Assembly (NCBI RefSeq): GCF_020171285.1
Contig: NZ_JAIUZI010000009.1
Location: forward strand, 216,649 to 280,648
DNA: 64,000 nt
Source: Seohaeicola saemankumensis
Lineage (GTDB): Bacteria > Pseudomonadota > Alphaproteobacteria > Rhodobacterales > Rhodobacteraceae
Direction of reading: 5' to 3'
The position numbers and the translations under genes were made by a program. Position 1 is the first letter of the stretch. Every line of letters begins with the position of its first letter. The notes beneath the pieces are model-generated. The model saw only the letters and a program-made list of their open reading frames with translations, ran no database searches and was not told the origin of the DNA. Positions 18,181 through 26,312 of the stretch are shown piece by piece.

Positions 18181-19092
18181 GTGGCCCAATCCACCAGATC
18201 CGACCCGCTCAGCGTCGATTTCGCGGCACTGCAAACCCTGCGTATGGTGCATTCTCAGGGGTCGTTCTCGCGGGCGGCGGAAACGCTGGGCGTGAACCAG
18301 TCCACGGTCAGCTACACCATAGAACGCTTGCGTCAGGCCTTCTCGGATCCGCTGTTCGTGCGCCAGGGCGGCAAGGTCGTGGCCACCGACCGCTGCCTGG
18401 AAATCGTGGCCATGGCGTCGCGCATGCTGGACGACTTCGCGGCCATGACCCAGCCGCGGGATTTCGACCCCTCGCAGGCGCGCAGCGCGGTCACGCTGTC
18501 GTGCAACTACTACGAACGGGTGATCCTGATCCCCGGCCTGATGCGGATCCTGCGGGCACAGGCGCCGGGTCTTTCGCTGAACCTGCTCGCCTCATCGGTG
18601 CGCGGCAAGGACCAGCTGGACCGGGGCGAAAGCGATCTGCTGATCGGCCCGGTCGAAATCGACGATGGCAACTACTATACCCGCCGCTTGCTCACCGAAC
18701 GCTATGTCTGCGTCACCGCGCCGGGCAACCCGCTGGCGCAACAGGACCTTGACGTCGAAACCTACCTGGCCGCGCCGCACGCGGTCGTGACCTACGGCGG
18801 CAGCTGGCAGTCTAGATATCTTCTTGAGATTCAATCCCTTGGACGCCGTCTCAACACGGTTGTCGAATTGCCCAGCCCGGCGGCCCTGCCGGAAATCCTG
18901 CGCGGAACCGATCTGGTGTCCACGGTTCCCGAACGGGTCGCCCGCGCGTTCGGTGACACCGTGGAAACGACCGCCTGTCCGTTTCCCGCGCCCTTCGATG
19001 TCGACCTCTACTGGAACGCGCGCGTCCACCATTCTCCCATGTTCCGCTGGCTACGCGACCAGCTGGTCACGGTGGCAACCGCCAAAGCCTGA
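18181..19092 (+). CDS. LysR-family transcriptional regulator
   Basis: 303 residues: N-terminal HTH (about residues 8-67, with FSRAAETLGVNQSTVSYTIERLR) and a LysR substrate-binding domain. The GTG start at 18181 follows GAGG closely; an ATG 33 bases upstream adds a short acidic leader and has no ribosome-binding site. The gene diverges from the P450 gene, which is its most likely target. The signal molecule is unknown. Immediately downstream lies a repeat and hairpin region shared with the convergent aminotransferase gene. Confidence 0.88.
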   Translation: MAQSTRSDPLSVDFAALQTLRMVHSQGSFSRAAETLGVNQSTVSYTIERLRQAFSDPLFVRQGGKVVATDRCLEIVAMASRMLDDFAAMTQPRDFDPSQARSAVTLSCNYYERVILIPGLMRILRAQAPGLSLNLLASSVRGKDQLDRGESDLLIGPVEIDDGNYYTRRLLTERYVCVTAPGNPLAQQDLDVETYLAAPHAVVTYGGSWQSRYLLEIQSLGRRLNTVVELPSPAALPEILRGTDLVSTVPERVARAFGDTVETTACPFPAPFDVDLYWNARVHHSPMFRWLRDQLVTVATAKA

Positions 19093-19153
19093 CCCGATCC
19101 CGACCCGAGCCCCCCGCGCGACGTTACGTCAGGCAGCACGAGGTCCCCTTCTT

Positions 19154-19200
19154 CATCTCTTTCAAAATACTCCAGGGAGTTTGAGGGACAGCATCCCTCA
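19154..19200 (-). repeat. intergenic repeat family, copy 1
   Basis: The core at 19154-19173 is CATCTCTTT, two bases, AAATACTCC. It is followed by a perfect hairpin TGAGGGA-N5-TCCCTCA at 19182-19200. It lies between the convergent lysR and aminotransferase genes. Four further copies of the core occur in this window. Read on the minus strand the core is GGAGTATTT-N-AAAGAGATG, an SD-like sequence followed by ATG, but no gene starts here. Confidence 0.7.
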
Positions 19201-19212
19201 TCACTTTATGAA

Positions 19213-19229
19213 ATGCGCCGAAGGCGCTC
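19213..19229 (-). terminator. hairpin at the aminotransferase stop
   Basis: GCGCC-GAA-GGCGC forms a short GC stem directly at the 3' end of the aminotransferase gene, overlapping its stop codon. On the minus strand it is followed by an A/T-rich segment. It is a plausible terminator but has no proper T tract. Confidence 0.35.
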
Positions 19230-20394
19230 ATTTTGAAAGGAAATCATGCATCCGACCGAGGGCGCGGCGGATGTTTTCCTCGCTGTTGGCGTAGCTGACG
19301 CGGATGTAGCCTTCGCCGAGGATGCCGAAGTCGGGGCCGCCGATGGTGGCGACGCCGGTCTCTTCCAGCAGCGCGGCGGCAAGTTTCTTGGCCGGCCATC
19401 CGGTGCCCGCGATATTGGGGAAGGCGTAGAAGGCCCCCTTGGGCACCACGCAGGACACGCCGGGCATGGCATTAAGTAGGTCGACAACGACTTTCCGCCT
19501 TTTGTCAAAGGCTTGTACCATCTCGTTCACGGCATCCTGCGGCCCGGTCAGGGCGGCGAGCGCGGCGTATTGGGACGGGGTGTTGACACAGGACCAGGCG
19601 TTGACGGCCAGTTTCCGCGCCTTGTCATAGAGGGTTTCGGGCCAGACGGAATAGCCCAGCCGCCAGCCGGTCATGGCATAGGTTTTTGACCAGCCATTGA
19701 GCAAAATCAAACGGTTACGGATCTCAGGGTAGTTCAGCAGGGTGACATGCTCTTCGCCGTCATAGAGGATCTGATCATAGATCTCGTCCGACATGATCGC
19801 CACCTCGGGGTGATCCGCCAGCCCCGTGACCAGCTGGTCGATCTCTGCCTTAGGGGTCACGCCGCCGCAGGGATTTGCCGGTGAATTCAATATGATAAGG
19901 CGCGTCTTTTCAGTGATCAGCGACAGGGTTTCCTCGGCCGAGACGGCGAACCCCTTGTCTTCGCGGATCGGAATCGGGACCGGGGTGGCGCCGGTGAATT
20001 CGATCATCGAGCGGTAGATCGGGAAGCCGGGATCGGGGTACATGATTTCCGCGCCGGGTTCGCCGAACATCAGGATGGCGGCGAACATCGTCACCTTGCC
20101 ACCGGGCACGATCAGCACGGTGTCGGGGTTCACATCGGCCCCGAAACGGCGGTAAAGATCGGCGCTAACGGCTTGACGAAGCTCGGGAATTCCGGTTGCG
20201 GCGGTGTAGCCGTGATGGCCGTCGCGCATCGCCTTGACCGCTGCTTCGACGATATGCGGCGGGGTCGGAAAGTCGGGCTGGCCGATGCCGAGGTTGATCA
20301 CATCCATGCCGCCGGCGGCCAGCGCGTTGGCGCGGGCGAGCACGGCAAAGGCGTTTTCCTCGCCGATACGGTCAAAGTTGGCGACGGTCTGCAT
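19228..20394 (-). CDS. class I/II pyridoxal-phosphate aminotransferase
   Basis: 388 residues of the aspartate-aminotransferase fold. PLP-binding Lys237 lies in NGWSKTYAMTGWRLGY. Other family blocks are NLGIGQPDFPTP, GYTAATGIPELR, the NSPANPCGG loop and SDEIYDQILYDG. This subgroup in alphaproteobacteria includes enzymes for aspartate, tyrosine and broad-range substrates; the real substrate is not clear. It is a single gene, with the molybdenum-hydroxylase operon starting upstream on the same strand after an 82-base gap. Confidence 0.9.
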   Translation of the reverse strand: MQTVANFDRIGEENAFAVLARANALAAGGMDVINLGIGQPDFPTPPHIVEAAVKAMRDGHHGYTAATGIPELRQAVSADLYRRFGADVNPDTVLIVPGGKVTMFAAILMFGEPGAEIMYPDPGFPIYRSMIEFTGATPVPIPIREDKGFAVSAEETLSLITEKTRLIILNSPANPCGGVTPKAEIDQLVTGLADHPEVAIMSDEIYDQILYDGEEHVTLLNYPEIRNRLILLNGWSKTYAMTGWRLGYSVWPETLYDKARKLAVNAWSCVNTPSQYAALAALTGPQDAVNEMVQAFDKRRKVVVDLLNAMPGVSCVVPKGAFYAFPNIAGTGWPAKKLAAALLEETGVATIGGPDFGILGEGYIRVSYANSEENIRRALGRMHDFLSK

Positions 20395-20476
20395 GGGTCT
20401 CTCCCTGGGGTTTTGGATGTTTTGTACCGGTTGCTGAACCGGGTTTTTCCGTTTTGTACAAACTTGAGGGGCCGTT

Positions 20477-20722
20477 TCAGCCGCCCTTGAGGCGCTGCAT
20501 CAGGTAGACTTCGCTGTCCTCGTTCACGGGTTCGGTCAGCCCGCTGGCGATGATGCGGCCATCGACGGCGACCGAGACGCCGGCGTCGATGACCTCCTGC
20601 AGTTCGGGGTGGGCGGCGACCAGACCGCTGAGCACCTCGCCCACGGTTTTGGCCTCCACCTCGACCACCTCGCGGCCACCGGCCTGCGCGCGCAGGCCGG
20701 ACCAGAGGTGGACCTCAACCAC
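20477..20722 (-). CDS. ThiS/MoaD-like ubiquitin-fold sulfur carrier
   Basis: 81 residues with a beta-grasp pattern and the C-terminal RLKGG. The terminal Gly-Gly is what sulfur-carrier members need for adenylation and thiocarboxylate formation. The GTG start at 20722 overlaps the end of the molybdenum-subunit gene by eight bases, so it is the last gene of the M-S-L operon. It may supply sulfur for maturation of that enzyme's molybdenum centre, or act as a dedicated MoaD; this is inference from position. A general housekeeping MoaD would normally sit with moaE. Confidence 0.75.
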   Translation of the reverse strand: MVEVHLWSGLRAQAGGREVVEVEAKTVGEVLSGLVAAHPELQEVIDAGVSVAVDGRIIASGLTEPVNEDSEVYLMQRLKGG

Positions 20723-23012
20723 CCGACTGTTCCTCGAGCGCGGCGAGGATGCGCGGCGGCGACATCGGCAGGTTGCGCATGCGGACCCCGGCGGCGGCCG
20801 AGACCGCGTTGGCGATGGCCGCCAGCGGCGGGCAGATCGAGGTTTCGCCGACGCCGCGCACGCCGTAGGGGTGGCCGGGGTTCGGCACCTCGACGATCAC
20901 CGTGTCGATCATCGGCAGGTCCGAGGCCACCGGAATGCGGTAGTCGAGGAAACCGGCGTTCTGCAACCGACCGTCCGCGCCGTAAATGTATTCTTCATTC
21001 AGCGCCCAGCCGATGCCCTGCGCCGCGCCGCCCTGGAACTGGCCCTCGACATAGGTGGGGTGGATCGCCTTGCCGGCGTCCTGCACCACGGTGTAGCGAA
21101 CCACCTTGGTCGAGCCGGTTTCGGGATCGACCTCGGCATCGACGATATGGGTGGCAAAGCTGACACCGGCGCCCTCTGGCGTGGCTTCGAAGTGGCCGTT
21201 GATCGGGCCGCCGGTGGCACCCATGCGCCGGGTGATTTTCGAGATGTGCAGCGGTTCGAAATCGCCCGCGTTGGGGCCGGACGGTTTGGCATAGCCGTCC
21301 TCCCAATAGACTGCGTCCTCTTCGATGCCCCATTTGGCGGCGGCGCGTCTGCACAGTTCCCTGACCGCCGCCTCGGCCGCCTTGATGGTGGCCAGCCCGC
21401 TGGCATAGGTCACGCGGGAGCCGTGGCTAACCTCGTTATACCCCAGCGAGGCGGTGTCGGCGACGGTGACGCGGATGTTCTCATAAGGGATGCCCAGCAC
21501 CTCGGCCGCCATCAGCGCCATCGACGAGCGGGAACCGCCGATGTCGGGGGTGCCGACCATGATCTGCGCCGAGCCGTCCTCGGAAAGGGCAAGGGTGACA
21601 GAGGTTTCGCCGCCGTGGTTGAACCAGAACCCGCAGGAGATGCCACGGCCCTGACCGGGCTCCAGCGGTGCGCTGTAATGCGGATGCGCCATGGCAGCCT
21701 CGATGGTTTCGACCAGCCCGATGCGCTGGAACTTGGGGCCGTAACTGGCCCGCGTCCCCTCGCGCGAGGCGTTTTTCAACCGCACCTCCAGCGGGTCGAG
21801 ACCCAGCTGGTTGCAGAGCTCGTCAATCACCGATTCCACCGCGAAGGCGGCCATCGGCGAGCCCGGCGCGCGGTAGGCGGCCTGTTTCGGGCGGTTGGTC
21901 ATCACGTCGTAGCCGACCTGGTGCACATTGGCGAGGTTGTAGGGCGCAAAGGCGCACATGGCGGTGAATTCCATCGGCGCGCCGGGAAAGGCGCCGCCCT
22001 GCGCCCGGAACACGCCCTGGGCGGCGGTGATGGTGCCGTCCTTGTTCATCCCGATCTTGATGTCCATCGAGGTCGAGGCGGTGGGACCGGTGGCGCGGAA
22101 CACTTCCGCTCGGCTCATCACCAGTTTGACCGGTTTGTTCGCCTTGCGCGAGAGCGCCAGCGCCACCGGTTCGATGAAGACGGTCGTCTTGCCGCCAAAG
22201 CCGCCGCCGATTTCCGAGGCGGTGACGCGCAGCTGGCTGGTTTCCAGATCCAGCAGGGCGGCGCAGATCTTTTGCACGTTCCAGTGGCCCTGGGTGCAGC
22301 ACCACAGCTCGCCCTTGCCATCGCCGCCCAGGATGCCCAGGCAGGCGTGCGGTTCGATATAGCCCTGGTGGGTGGCCTCGGTGGTAAAGCTGTCCTCGAT
22401 CACCAGGTCGGCCTCGGCAAAGCCGGTCGCGACATCGCCATGGCCGCTCTGGTGATAGCGCACCACGTTGGGGTGCAGGCCGGGGGGCACCGATTTGTCG
22501 GCGGTGCCGTCGCGGATCACCGGCGCGTCGTCGGCCATCGCGGCATCGACGTCGGTCACATGCGGCAGCACCTCGTAGGTGACCTCGATCAGCTTGACCG
22601 CGTCGCGGGCGGTCAGCGCCGAGGTGGCGGCGACGGCGGCGATGGCGTGGCCGTCATAGAGCGCCTTGTCGCCCGCCATGACGTTTTCCAGCACGTTCCA
22701 CATCTCGCCCGCCATGCCGGGGGCGGGCTGGATCGCATCCGAGAAATCGGCGCGGGTGACCACCGCCTTGACGCCGTCCAGCGCCTCGGCCTTCGCGGTG
22801 TCGATGCTGACGATGCGCGCATGGGCGTGCGGGCTGCGCAGGATGGCGCCGTGCAGCATGCCCGGCGCGGTGATGTCGGCGCCAAAGCGGGCGCGGCCGG
22901 TGACCTTGTCGGTGCCGTCGGGGCGGTCGGGGCGGGTGCCCACGTATTTGAACGCGTGGCCCTGTTCCAGCTCGTCGCCGCCCTTTTGCGGTTTGTATTC
23001 GTCCAGTGCCAT
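20715..23012 (-). CDS. xanthine dehydrogenase-family molybdopterin-binding large subunit
   Basis: 765 residues. It has the family's HAHARI entry block, SEIGGGFGGKTT for cofactor contact, and GVGETSICPPLAA with the catalytic glutamate near the C-terminus. The active-site loop reads AAYRAPGSP. That is neither the AYXCSFR loop of true aerobic CO dehydrogenase nor the AYRGAGR of form II, so CO oxidation is not supported. Substrates could be an N-heterocycle, an aldehyde or an aryl-CoA. It shares one base with the end of the Fe-S gene (TAATG) and forms the third gene of the operon M-S-L-ThiS. Confidence 0.88.
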   Translation of the reverse strand: MALDEYKPQKGGDELEQGHAFKYVGTRPDRPDGTDKVTGRARFGADITAPGMLHGAILRSPHAHARIVSIDTAKAEALDGVKAVVTRADFSDAIQPAPGMAGEMWNVLENVMAGDKALYDGHAIAAVAATSALTARDAVKLIEVTYEVLPHVTDVDAAMADDAPVIRDGTADKSVPPGLHPNVVRYHQSGHGDVATGFAEADLVIEDSFTTEATHQGYIEPHACLGILGGDGKGELWCCTQGHWNVQKICAALLDLETSQLRVTASEIGGGFGGKTTVFIEPVALALSRKANKPVKLVMSRAEVFRATGPTASTSMDIKIGMNKDGTITAAQGVFRAQGGAFPGAPMEFTAMCAFAPYNLANVHQVGYDVMTNRPKQAAYRAPGSPMAAFAVESVIDELCNQLGLDPLEVRLKNASREGTRASYGPKFQRIGLVETIEAAMAHPHYSAPLEPGQGRGISCGFWFNHGGETSVTLALSEDGSAQIMVGTPDIGGSRSSMALMAAEVLGIPYENIRVTVADTASLGYNEVSHGSRVTYASGLATIKAAEAAVRELCRRAAAKWGIEEDAVYWEDGYAKPSGPNAGDFEPLHISKITRRMGATGGPINGHFEATPEGAGVSFATHIVDAEVDPETGSTKVVRYTVVQDAGKAIHPTYVEGQFQGGAAQGIGWALNEEYIYGADGRLQNAGFLDYRIPVASDLPMIDTVIVEVPNPGHPYGVRGVGETSICPPLAAIANAVSAAAGVRMRNLPMSPPRILAALEEQSGG

Positions 23013-23491
23013 TATGCAGCCTCCCGCATTTCCGCCGCCGCATCCATCACGGCGCGAATGATCTTGTCATAGCCGGTGCAACGGCAGAGGTTGCCGGCCA
23101 GCCAGTAACGGACTTCGGTTTCGGTGGGGTCGGGGTTCTTCTCCAGCAGCGCCTTGGCGGCGACCAGGATGCCCGGCGTGCAGATGCCGCATTGCAGGGC
23201 GGCATGTTCGATGAACTTGCGCTGCAGCGGATGCAGTTCCTCGCCCGGCGCGATGCCCTCGACGGTGGCGATCTCGCGGCCCTCGGCCTCGGCCCCCAGC
23301 ACCAGGCAGGAGCAGACCAGCCGGCCATCCAGCGTGACCGAACAGGCGCCGCAGTCGCCGGTGCCACAGCCTTCCTTGGCGCCGGTCAGCCCGAGGCGGT
23401 CGCGCAGCACGTCCAGCAGGGTTTCGCGCGGATCGCAGAGGAATTCGGCGGTATCGCCGTTGATGGTGGTGGAAACGTGGATCTTGCTCAT
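23012..23491 (-). CDS. molybdenum hydroxylase [2Fe-2S] small subunit
   Basis: 159 residues with the two iron-sulfur domains of this family: a plant-ferredoxin-type domain with CGTGDCGACSV plus a later Cys, and an all-helical domain with QCGICTPG and LCRCTGY. All eight cysteine ligands are present. It passes electrons from the molybdenum centre to the FAD subunit. It is encoded between the FAD and molybdenum subunits with overlapping stop/start codons on both sides. Confidence 0.92.
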   Translation of the reverse strand: MSKIHVSTTINGDTAEFLCDPRETLLDVLRDRLGLTGAKEGCGTGDCGACSVTLDGRLVCSCLVLGAEAEGREIATVEGIAPGEELHPLQRKFIEHAALQCGICTPGILVAAKALLEKNPDPTETEVRYWLAGNLCRCTGYDKIIRAVMDAAAEMREAA

Positions 23492-24351
23492 TGGGCTTTC
23501 CTCGCGCGGTCATAGGCGATCTTAGCGGCGCGTCTGGCCAGCACGCCGGCGATATGGGTGCGGAACTTGACGGTGCCGCGCTTGTCGTCGATGGGCGCAC
23601 AGGCGGCAGAGGCGGCGGCGGCCAGCGCATCCAGCGCGGCGTCGTCCAGCGTGGTGCCGATGATCGCAGAGGCGGCCTGCGGGGCCAGCCGCGCGGTCGG
23701 CGCCACCGCGCCCAGCGCCACGCGGGCGGCGGTGATGGTGTCGCCCTCGACGGTCAGGTTGACGCCACAGCCCACCACCGCGATGTCCATCTCGGTGCGC
23801 GGGATGAACCGCAGGTAGGCGTCGCCGCCGCCCGCGCCGCGTGGCGGGATGTGCACCGCCGTGACCAGCTCGCCCCTGGCCAGCGAGGTCTGGCCGGGGC
23901 CGGTGGGGATATCCTCGGCCGCGACCGTGCGGCTGCCCTCCGGGCCGGTGACGGTCAGTGTCACCCCCGCGGCGATCATCGCCGGCACGCTGTCGGCGGC
24001 GGGCGAGGCGTTGCACAGGTTGCCGGTCAGCGTGGCGCGGCCCTGCACCTGGGTCGATCCGATCAGGTCCATCGCCTCGACCAGACCGGGCCAGTCTGCG
24101 CCAAGGTCGACATGTTCGCGCATCTCGGCGCCGGTTACGGCCACGCCGATGGTCCAGCCGCCATCGGGCGCGCGGGCGATGTCATGGGTGCCGGGGATCT
24201 TCTTGATGTCGATCAGCGTGTCGGGGGTGACGATATCGGCGCGCATCTGCACCAGCACGTCCGTCCCCCCGGCGAGAAACCGGGTCACGCCCGGGGCCTG
24301 CGCGGCCTGGGCGATGGCATCGTCGAAACTGGCGGGTGAAAGATATCTCAT
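23488..24351 (-). CDS. molybdenum hydroxylase FAD-binding medium subunit
   Basis: 287 residues. It starts MRYLSPASFDDAIAQAAQ. FAD-binding blocks are RFLAGGTDVLVQMR and TGNLCNASPAADSVPAM, and a C-terminal CO-dehydrogenase flavoprotein domain follows. ATG at 24351 has a strong GGGAGG ribosome-binding site. It is the first gene of the operon; its stop overlaps the small-subunit start by four bases (ATGA). Confidence 0.9.
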   Translation of the reverse strand: MRYLSPASFDDAIAQAAQAPGVTRFLAGGTDVLVQMRADIVTPDTLIDIKKIPGTHDIARAPDGGWTIGVAVTGAEMREHVDLGADWPGLVEAMDLIGSTQVQGRATLTGNLCNASPAADSVPAMIAAGVTLTVTGPEGSRTVAAEDIPTGPGQTSLARGELVTAVHIPPRGAGGGDAYLRFIPRTEMDIAVVGCGVNLTVEGDTITAARVALGAVAPTARLAPQAASAIIGTTLDDAALDALAAAASAACAPIDDKRGTVKFRTHIAGVLARRAAKIAYDRARKAQ

Positions 24352-24488
24352 GGGCACCTCCCGTGGCTGGCCTTTGACCGGCGAACCGTGTCCTTTATCG
24401 CGGCCAAGATCAAGAGGCGGTCTGCGCTCCGGTCCCGGCCCGGCCACCGGCCGCCACCCGCCCCCACCGGCCCCCACCGCACCCCTTT

Positions 24489-24548
24489 CATCTCTTTGGC
24501 AAATACTCCGGGGGACTCGCGGCCTGCCGCGAGGGGGGCAGAGCCCCC
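24489..24548 (-). repeat. intergenic repeat family, copy 2
   Basis: The core at 24489-24509 is CATCTCTTT, three bases, AAATACTCC. It is followed by G-run sequence and two perfect hairpins: CTCGCGGC-N2-GCCGCGAG (24516-24533) and GGGGGC-AGA-GCCCCC (24534-24548). Copy 3 lies inverted on the other side of rpoE-chrR. Confidence 0.75.
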
Positions 24549-24636
24549 GCCGACGATTGCGTCACCCGCCCCGGGGATGGAACCCGGAGATGAAACTCGG
24601 AACCAAAACGCAGGCGCGAAAAAATTCACCGGCGAG

Positions 24637-24666
24637 TGATCCGGTCTTTTGCCGCCTGCGTAGCCT
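24637..24666 (+). promoter_or_regulatory. RpoE-dependent promoter of rpoE-chrR
   Basis: TGATCC at 24637-24642, an 18-base spacer, then TAGCCT at 24661-24666. This matches the TGATCC-N18-TA type of promoter described for the Rhodobacter RpoE sigma factor, which transcribes its own operon. The start codon chosen for rpoE lies about 76 bases downstream of the expected transcription start. Confidence 0.7.
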
Positions 24667-24748
24667 TTGTATGCTGGTTGAGACAGACACATTGGACAAC
24701 GCCTCACGAACGGCTGCGCGGGGGCGAAAGGGAAATACCATCGCCCGG

Positions 24749-25309
24749 ATGACGCCCGATCAGGAGATGACGGAGCAGACACGCTGGATGCTCGCCGTGC
24801 GGGACGAGCGCGACAAACGGGCGTTTGTCGCCCTGTTCGATCATTTCGGGCCGCGTCTGAAAGCCTTTGTCATGCGCGGCGGCACCGGTCCCGAACTGGC
24901 CGAGGAGGTGGTGCAGGAGGTCATGCTGTCGGTCTGGCGCAAGGCGCACCAGTTCGATCCGACCCGTGCCCAGGTCTCGGGCTGGATCTACCAGATCACC
25001 AGGAATTGTCAGATCGACAAGCTGCGCCGGGAAAAGCGGCCCTTGCCCGAGATGATCGAAGAGGAAGCCGACAGCGGCCCCGATGCCGGGGACATCGTCG
25101 CGCTGGAACAGGAATCGGCACACCTGAAGCAGGCGCTGCACCGGCTGAACCCGGAACAGCGCGAGATGATCGAAAAGGCCTATCTGGGCGATCTCAGCCA
25201 TACCGAGATCCGCAGGATCACCGGCCTGCCGCTGGGCACGATCAAGTCCCGCATCCGGCTGGGGCTGGAACGGTTGCGCCACGAGTTGAAGAGTATGCGA
25301 GAGATATGA
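24749..25309 (+). CDS. rpoE: ECF sigma factor RpoE (singlet-oxygen type, group ECF11)
   Basis: 186 residues. Region 2 contains ELAEEVVQEVMLSVWRKAHQFDPTRAQVSGWIYQ; region 4 contains LSHTEIRRITGLPLGTIKSRIRLGLERLR. The closest recalled relative is Rhodobacter RpoE, which responds to singlet oxygen. The upstream TGATCC-N18-TA promoter supports autoregulation. ATG at 24749 gives the family length; an upstream ATG at 24671 would make the mRNA nearly leaderless and adds 26 residues without conservation. The stop overlaps the chrR start (ATGA). Confidence 0.9.
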   Translation: MTPDQEMTEQTRWMLAVRDERDKRAFVALFDHFGPRLKAFVMRGGTGPELAEEVVQEVMLSVWRKAHQFDPTRAQVSGWIYQITRNCQIDKLRREKRPLPEMIEEEADSGPDAGDIVALEQESAHLKQALHRLNPEQREMIEKAYLGDLSHTEIRRITGLPLGTIKSRIRLGLERLRHELKSMREI

Positions 25310-25944
25310 GCAAGATTTCCCATCACCTGCCGGAGTCCGTTCTGGCCGCCTATGCCGCCGGATCGCTGCCCTATGCCTATGCCATGGTGGCGGCGGCGCA
25401 TGTGTCGATGTGCGCCGAATGTCGCGCGATCTACGAGGCGCATCAATGCGCCGGGGGGCTGGTGCTGGACGATATGGAGGGCATGGCGGTGTCGCAGAAC
25501 ACGCGCCGCCAGCTGATGGACAGCCTGGACCTGGAGGCGCCGCCCGAGCCGCCGGCGCCGCGCGCCTTTGGCGTCTACCCGGCGCCCGTGGCCGAGCTGC
25601 TGGGCGATGGGGGGCCGCGCTGGCGCAAAGTCGGCGGCGGCGTGCGCCAGCAGATCCTGCATTATGACGATGCCGGCTCGATCCGGCTGCTGTCGATCCC
25701 GCCGGGCCGCGCCGTGCCCGATCACAGCCACGGCGGTCTGGAGCTGACGCTGGTTCTGCAGGGCAGCTTTTCGGATGAGACCGGCCAGTTCGGCTGTGGC
25801 GATGTCGAGGTCGGCGACCCGGATCTGGAGCATACCCCGACAGCGGGCGAGGAGGGGCCGTGCATTTGCCTGGCCGCCACCGATGCGCCGCTGCGGTTCC
25901 GCAGCCTGGTGCCACGGTTGATCCAGCCCCTGCTGCGGATCTGA
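25306..25944 (+). CDS. chrR: zinc-binding anti-sigma factor ChrR
   Basis: 212 residues, almost the same length as Rhodobacter ChrR. The N-terminal anti-sigma domain has the zinc ligands His6, His32, Cys36 and Cys39 (HVSMCAEC). The C-terminal cupin domain carries His139, His141, Glu145 and His175, the second metal site needed for the singlet-oxygen response in the family. It binds RpoE and releases it on photo-oxidative stress. It is co-translated with rpoE through an ATGA overlap. Confidence 0.9.
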   Translation: MSKISHHLPESVLAAYAAGSLPYAYAMVAAAHVSMCAECRAIYEAHQCAGGLVLDDMEGMAVSQNTRRQLMDSLDLEAPPEPPAPRAFGVYPAPVAELLGDGGPRWRKVGGGVRQQILHYDDAGSIRLLSIPPGRAVPDHSHGGLELTLVLQGSFSDETGQFGCGDVEVGDPDLEHTPTAGEEGPCICLAATDAPLRFRSLVPRLIQPLLRI

Positions 25945-25973
25945 TGCGGGGTGCTTTGGGGTGCTGCGGGCTT

Positions 25974-26032
25974 GGGGGCTCCGCCCCCGCCGCCCGCAGG
26001 GCGGCCCCCCCGGAGTATTTGTCAAAGAGATG
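25974..26032 (+). repeat. intergenic repeat family, copy 3 (inverted)
   Basis: The core at 26012-26032 reads GGAGTATTT, three bases, AAAGAGATG on the plus strand, opposite in orientation to the other copies. It is preceded by hairpins GGGGGC-TCC-GCCCCC (25974-25988) and CCGCCC-GCA-GGGCGG. It lies between the convergent chrR and the small membrane-protein gene and could work as a terminator region. Confidence 0.72.
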
Positions 26033-26075
26033 AAAGGGCGCGCGGTCGGTGTGGCTGCGTGGTCCGCCGGCAGGA

Positions 26076-26312
26076 TTACCGGTCGGCCTCGTCCATCAGC
26101 CCGCGCACCCAGCGCCCGGCGGCCCAGGTTGCCGGAACGCCCAGCGGTATCGACCAGATCACCGCGGTGACCGGCGCGATCGCCTGCCAGCCGGTGACAT
26201 GGAAGATCAGCCCCAGAAGGAACAGGTTAATCGCCACCGCCCCGGCGGCAAAGGGATAGAGCAGCAGCGCCAGTTTCCACACCGGCCAGCGTCCCTCCTG
26301 CGGCCCGGTCAT
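26076..26312 (-). CDS. small membrane protein at the end of the haem d1 operon
   Basis: 78 residues with two predicted membrane segments (about 14-37 and 42-62) and charged ends (MTGPQEGRWPVWK; RGLMDEADR). I do not recognise the family. Its ATG overlaps the chelatase stop by four bases, so it is translated as the last gene of nirE-C-F-DL-G-H-J-N-cbiX. A role in nitrite-reductase maturation or haem d1 handling is possible on position alone. Confidence 0.7.
   Translation of the reverse strand: MTGPQEGRWPVWKLALLLYPFAAGAVAINLFLLGLIFHVTGWQAIAPVTAVIWSIPLGVPATWAAGRWVRGLMDEADR

Larger units (their letters stand above)
24352..24748. other. 397-base intergenic region between molybdenum-hydroxylase and rpoE genes
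   Basis: This divergent spacer contains a C-rich low-complexity tract (24400-24485), repeat copy 2 with two perfect GC hairpins (24489-24548), and the RpoE-type promoter of rpoE (24637-24666). An ATG at 24671 is in frame with rpoE but sits at the expected transcription start. No other gene is supported. Confidence 0.6.

Noticed and set aside
20550..23072. An 840-codon open frame antisense to the molybdenum-hydroxylase large subunit
   Set aside because: It mirrors a well-supported gene and its translation is Gly/Arg/His-rich without domains.
20715..24351. Aerobic CO dehydrogenase (coxMSL)
   Set aside because: The large subunit has AYRAPGSP at the active-site loop, not AYXCSFR, so only the wider xanthine dehydrogenase family is supported.
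24671..24748. ATG at 24671 as the rpoE start
   Set aside because: It lies at the expected transcription start of the TGATCC-N18-TA promoter and adds 26 unconserved residues.
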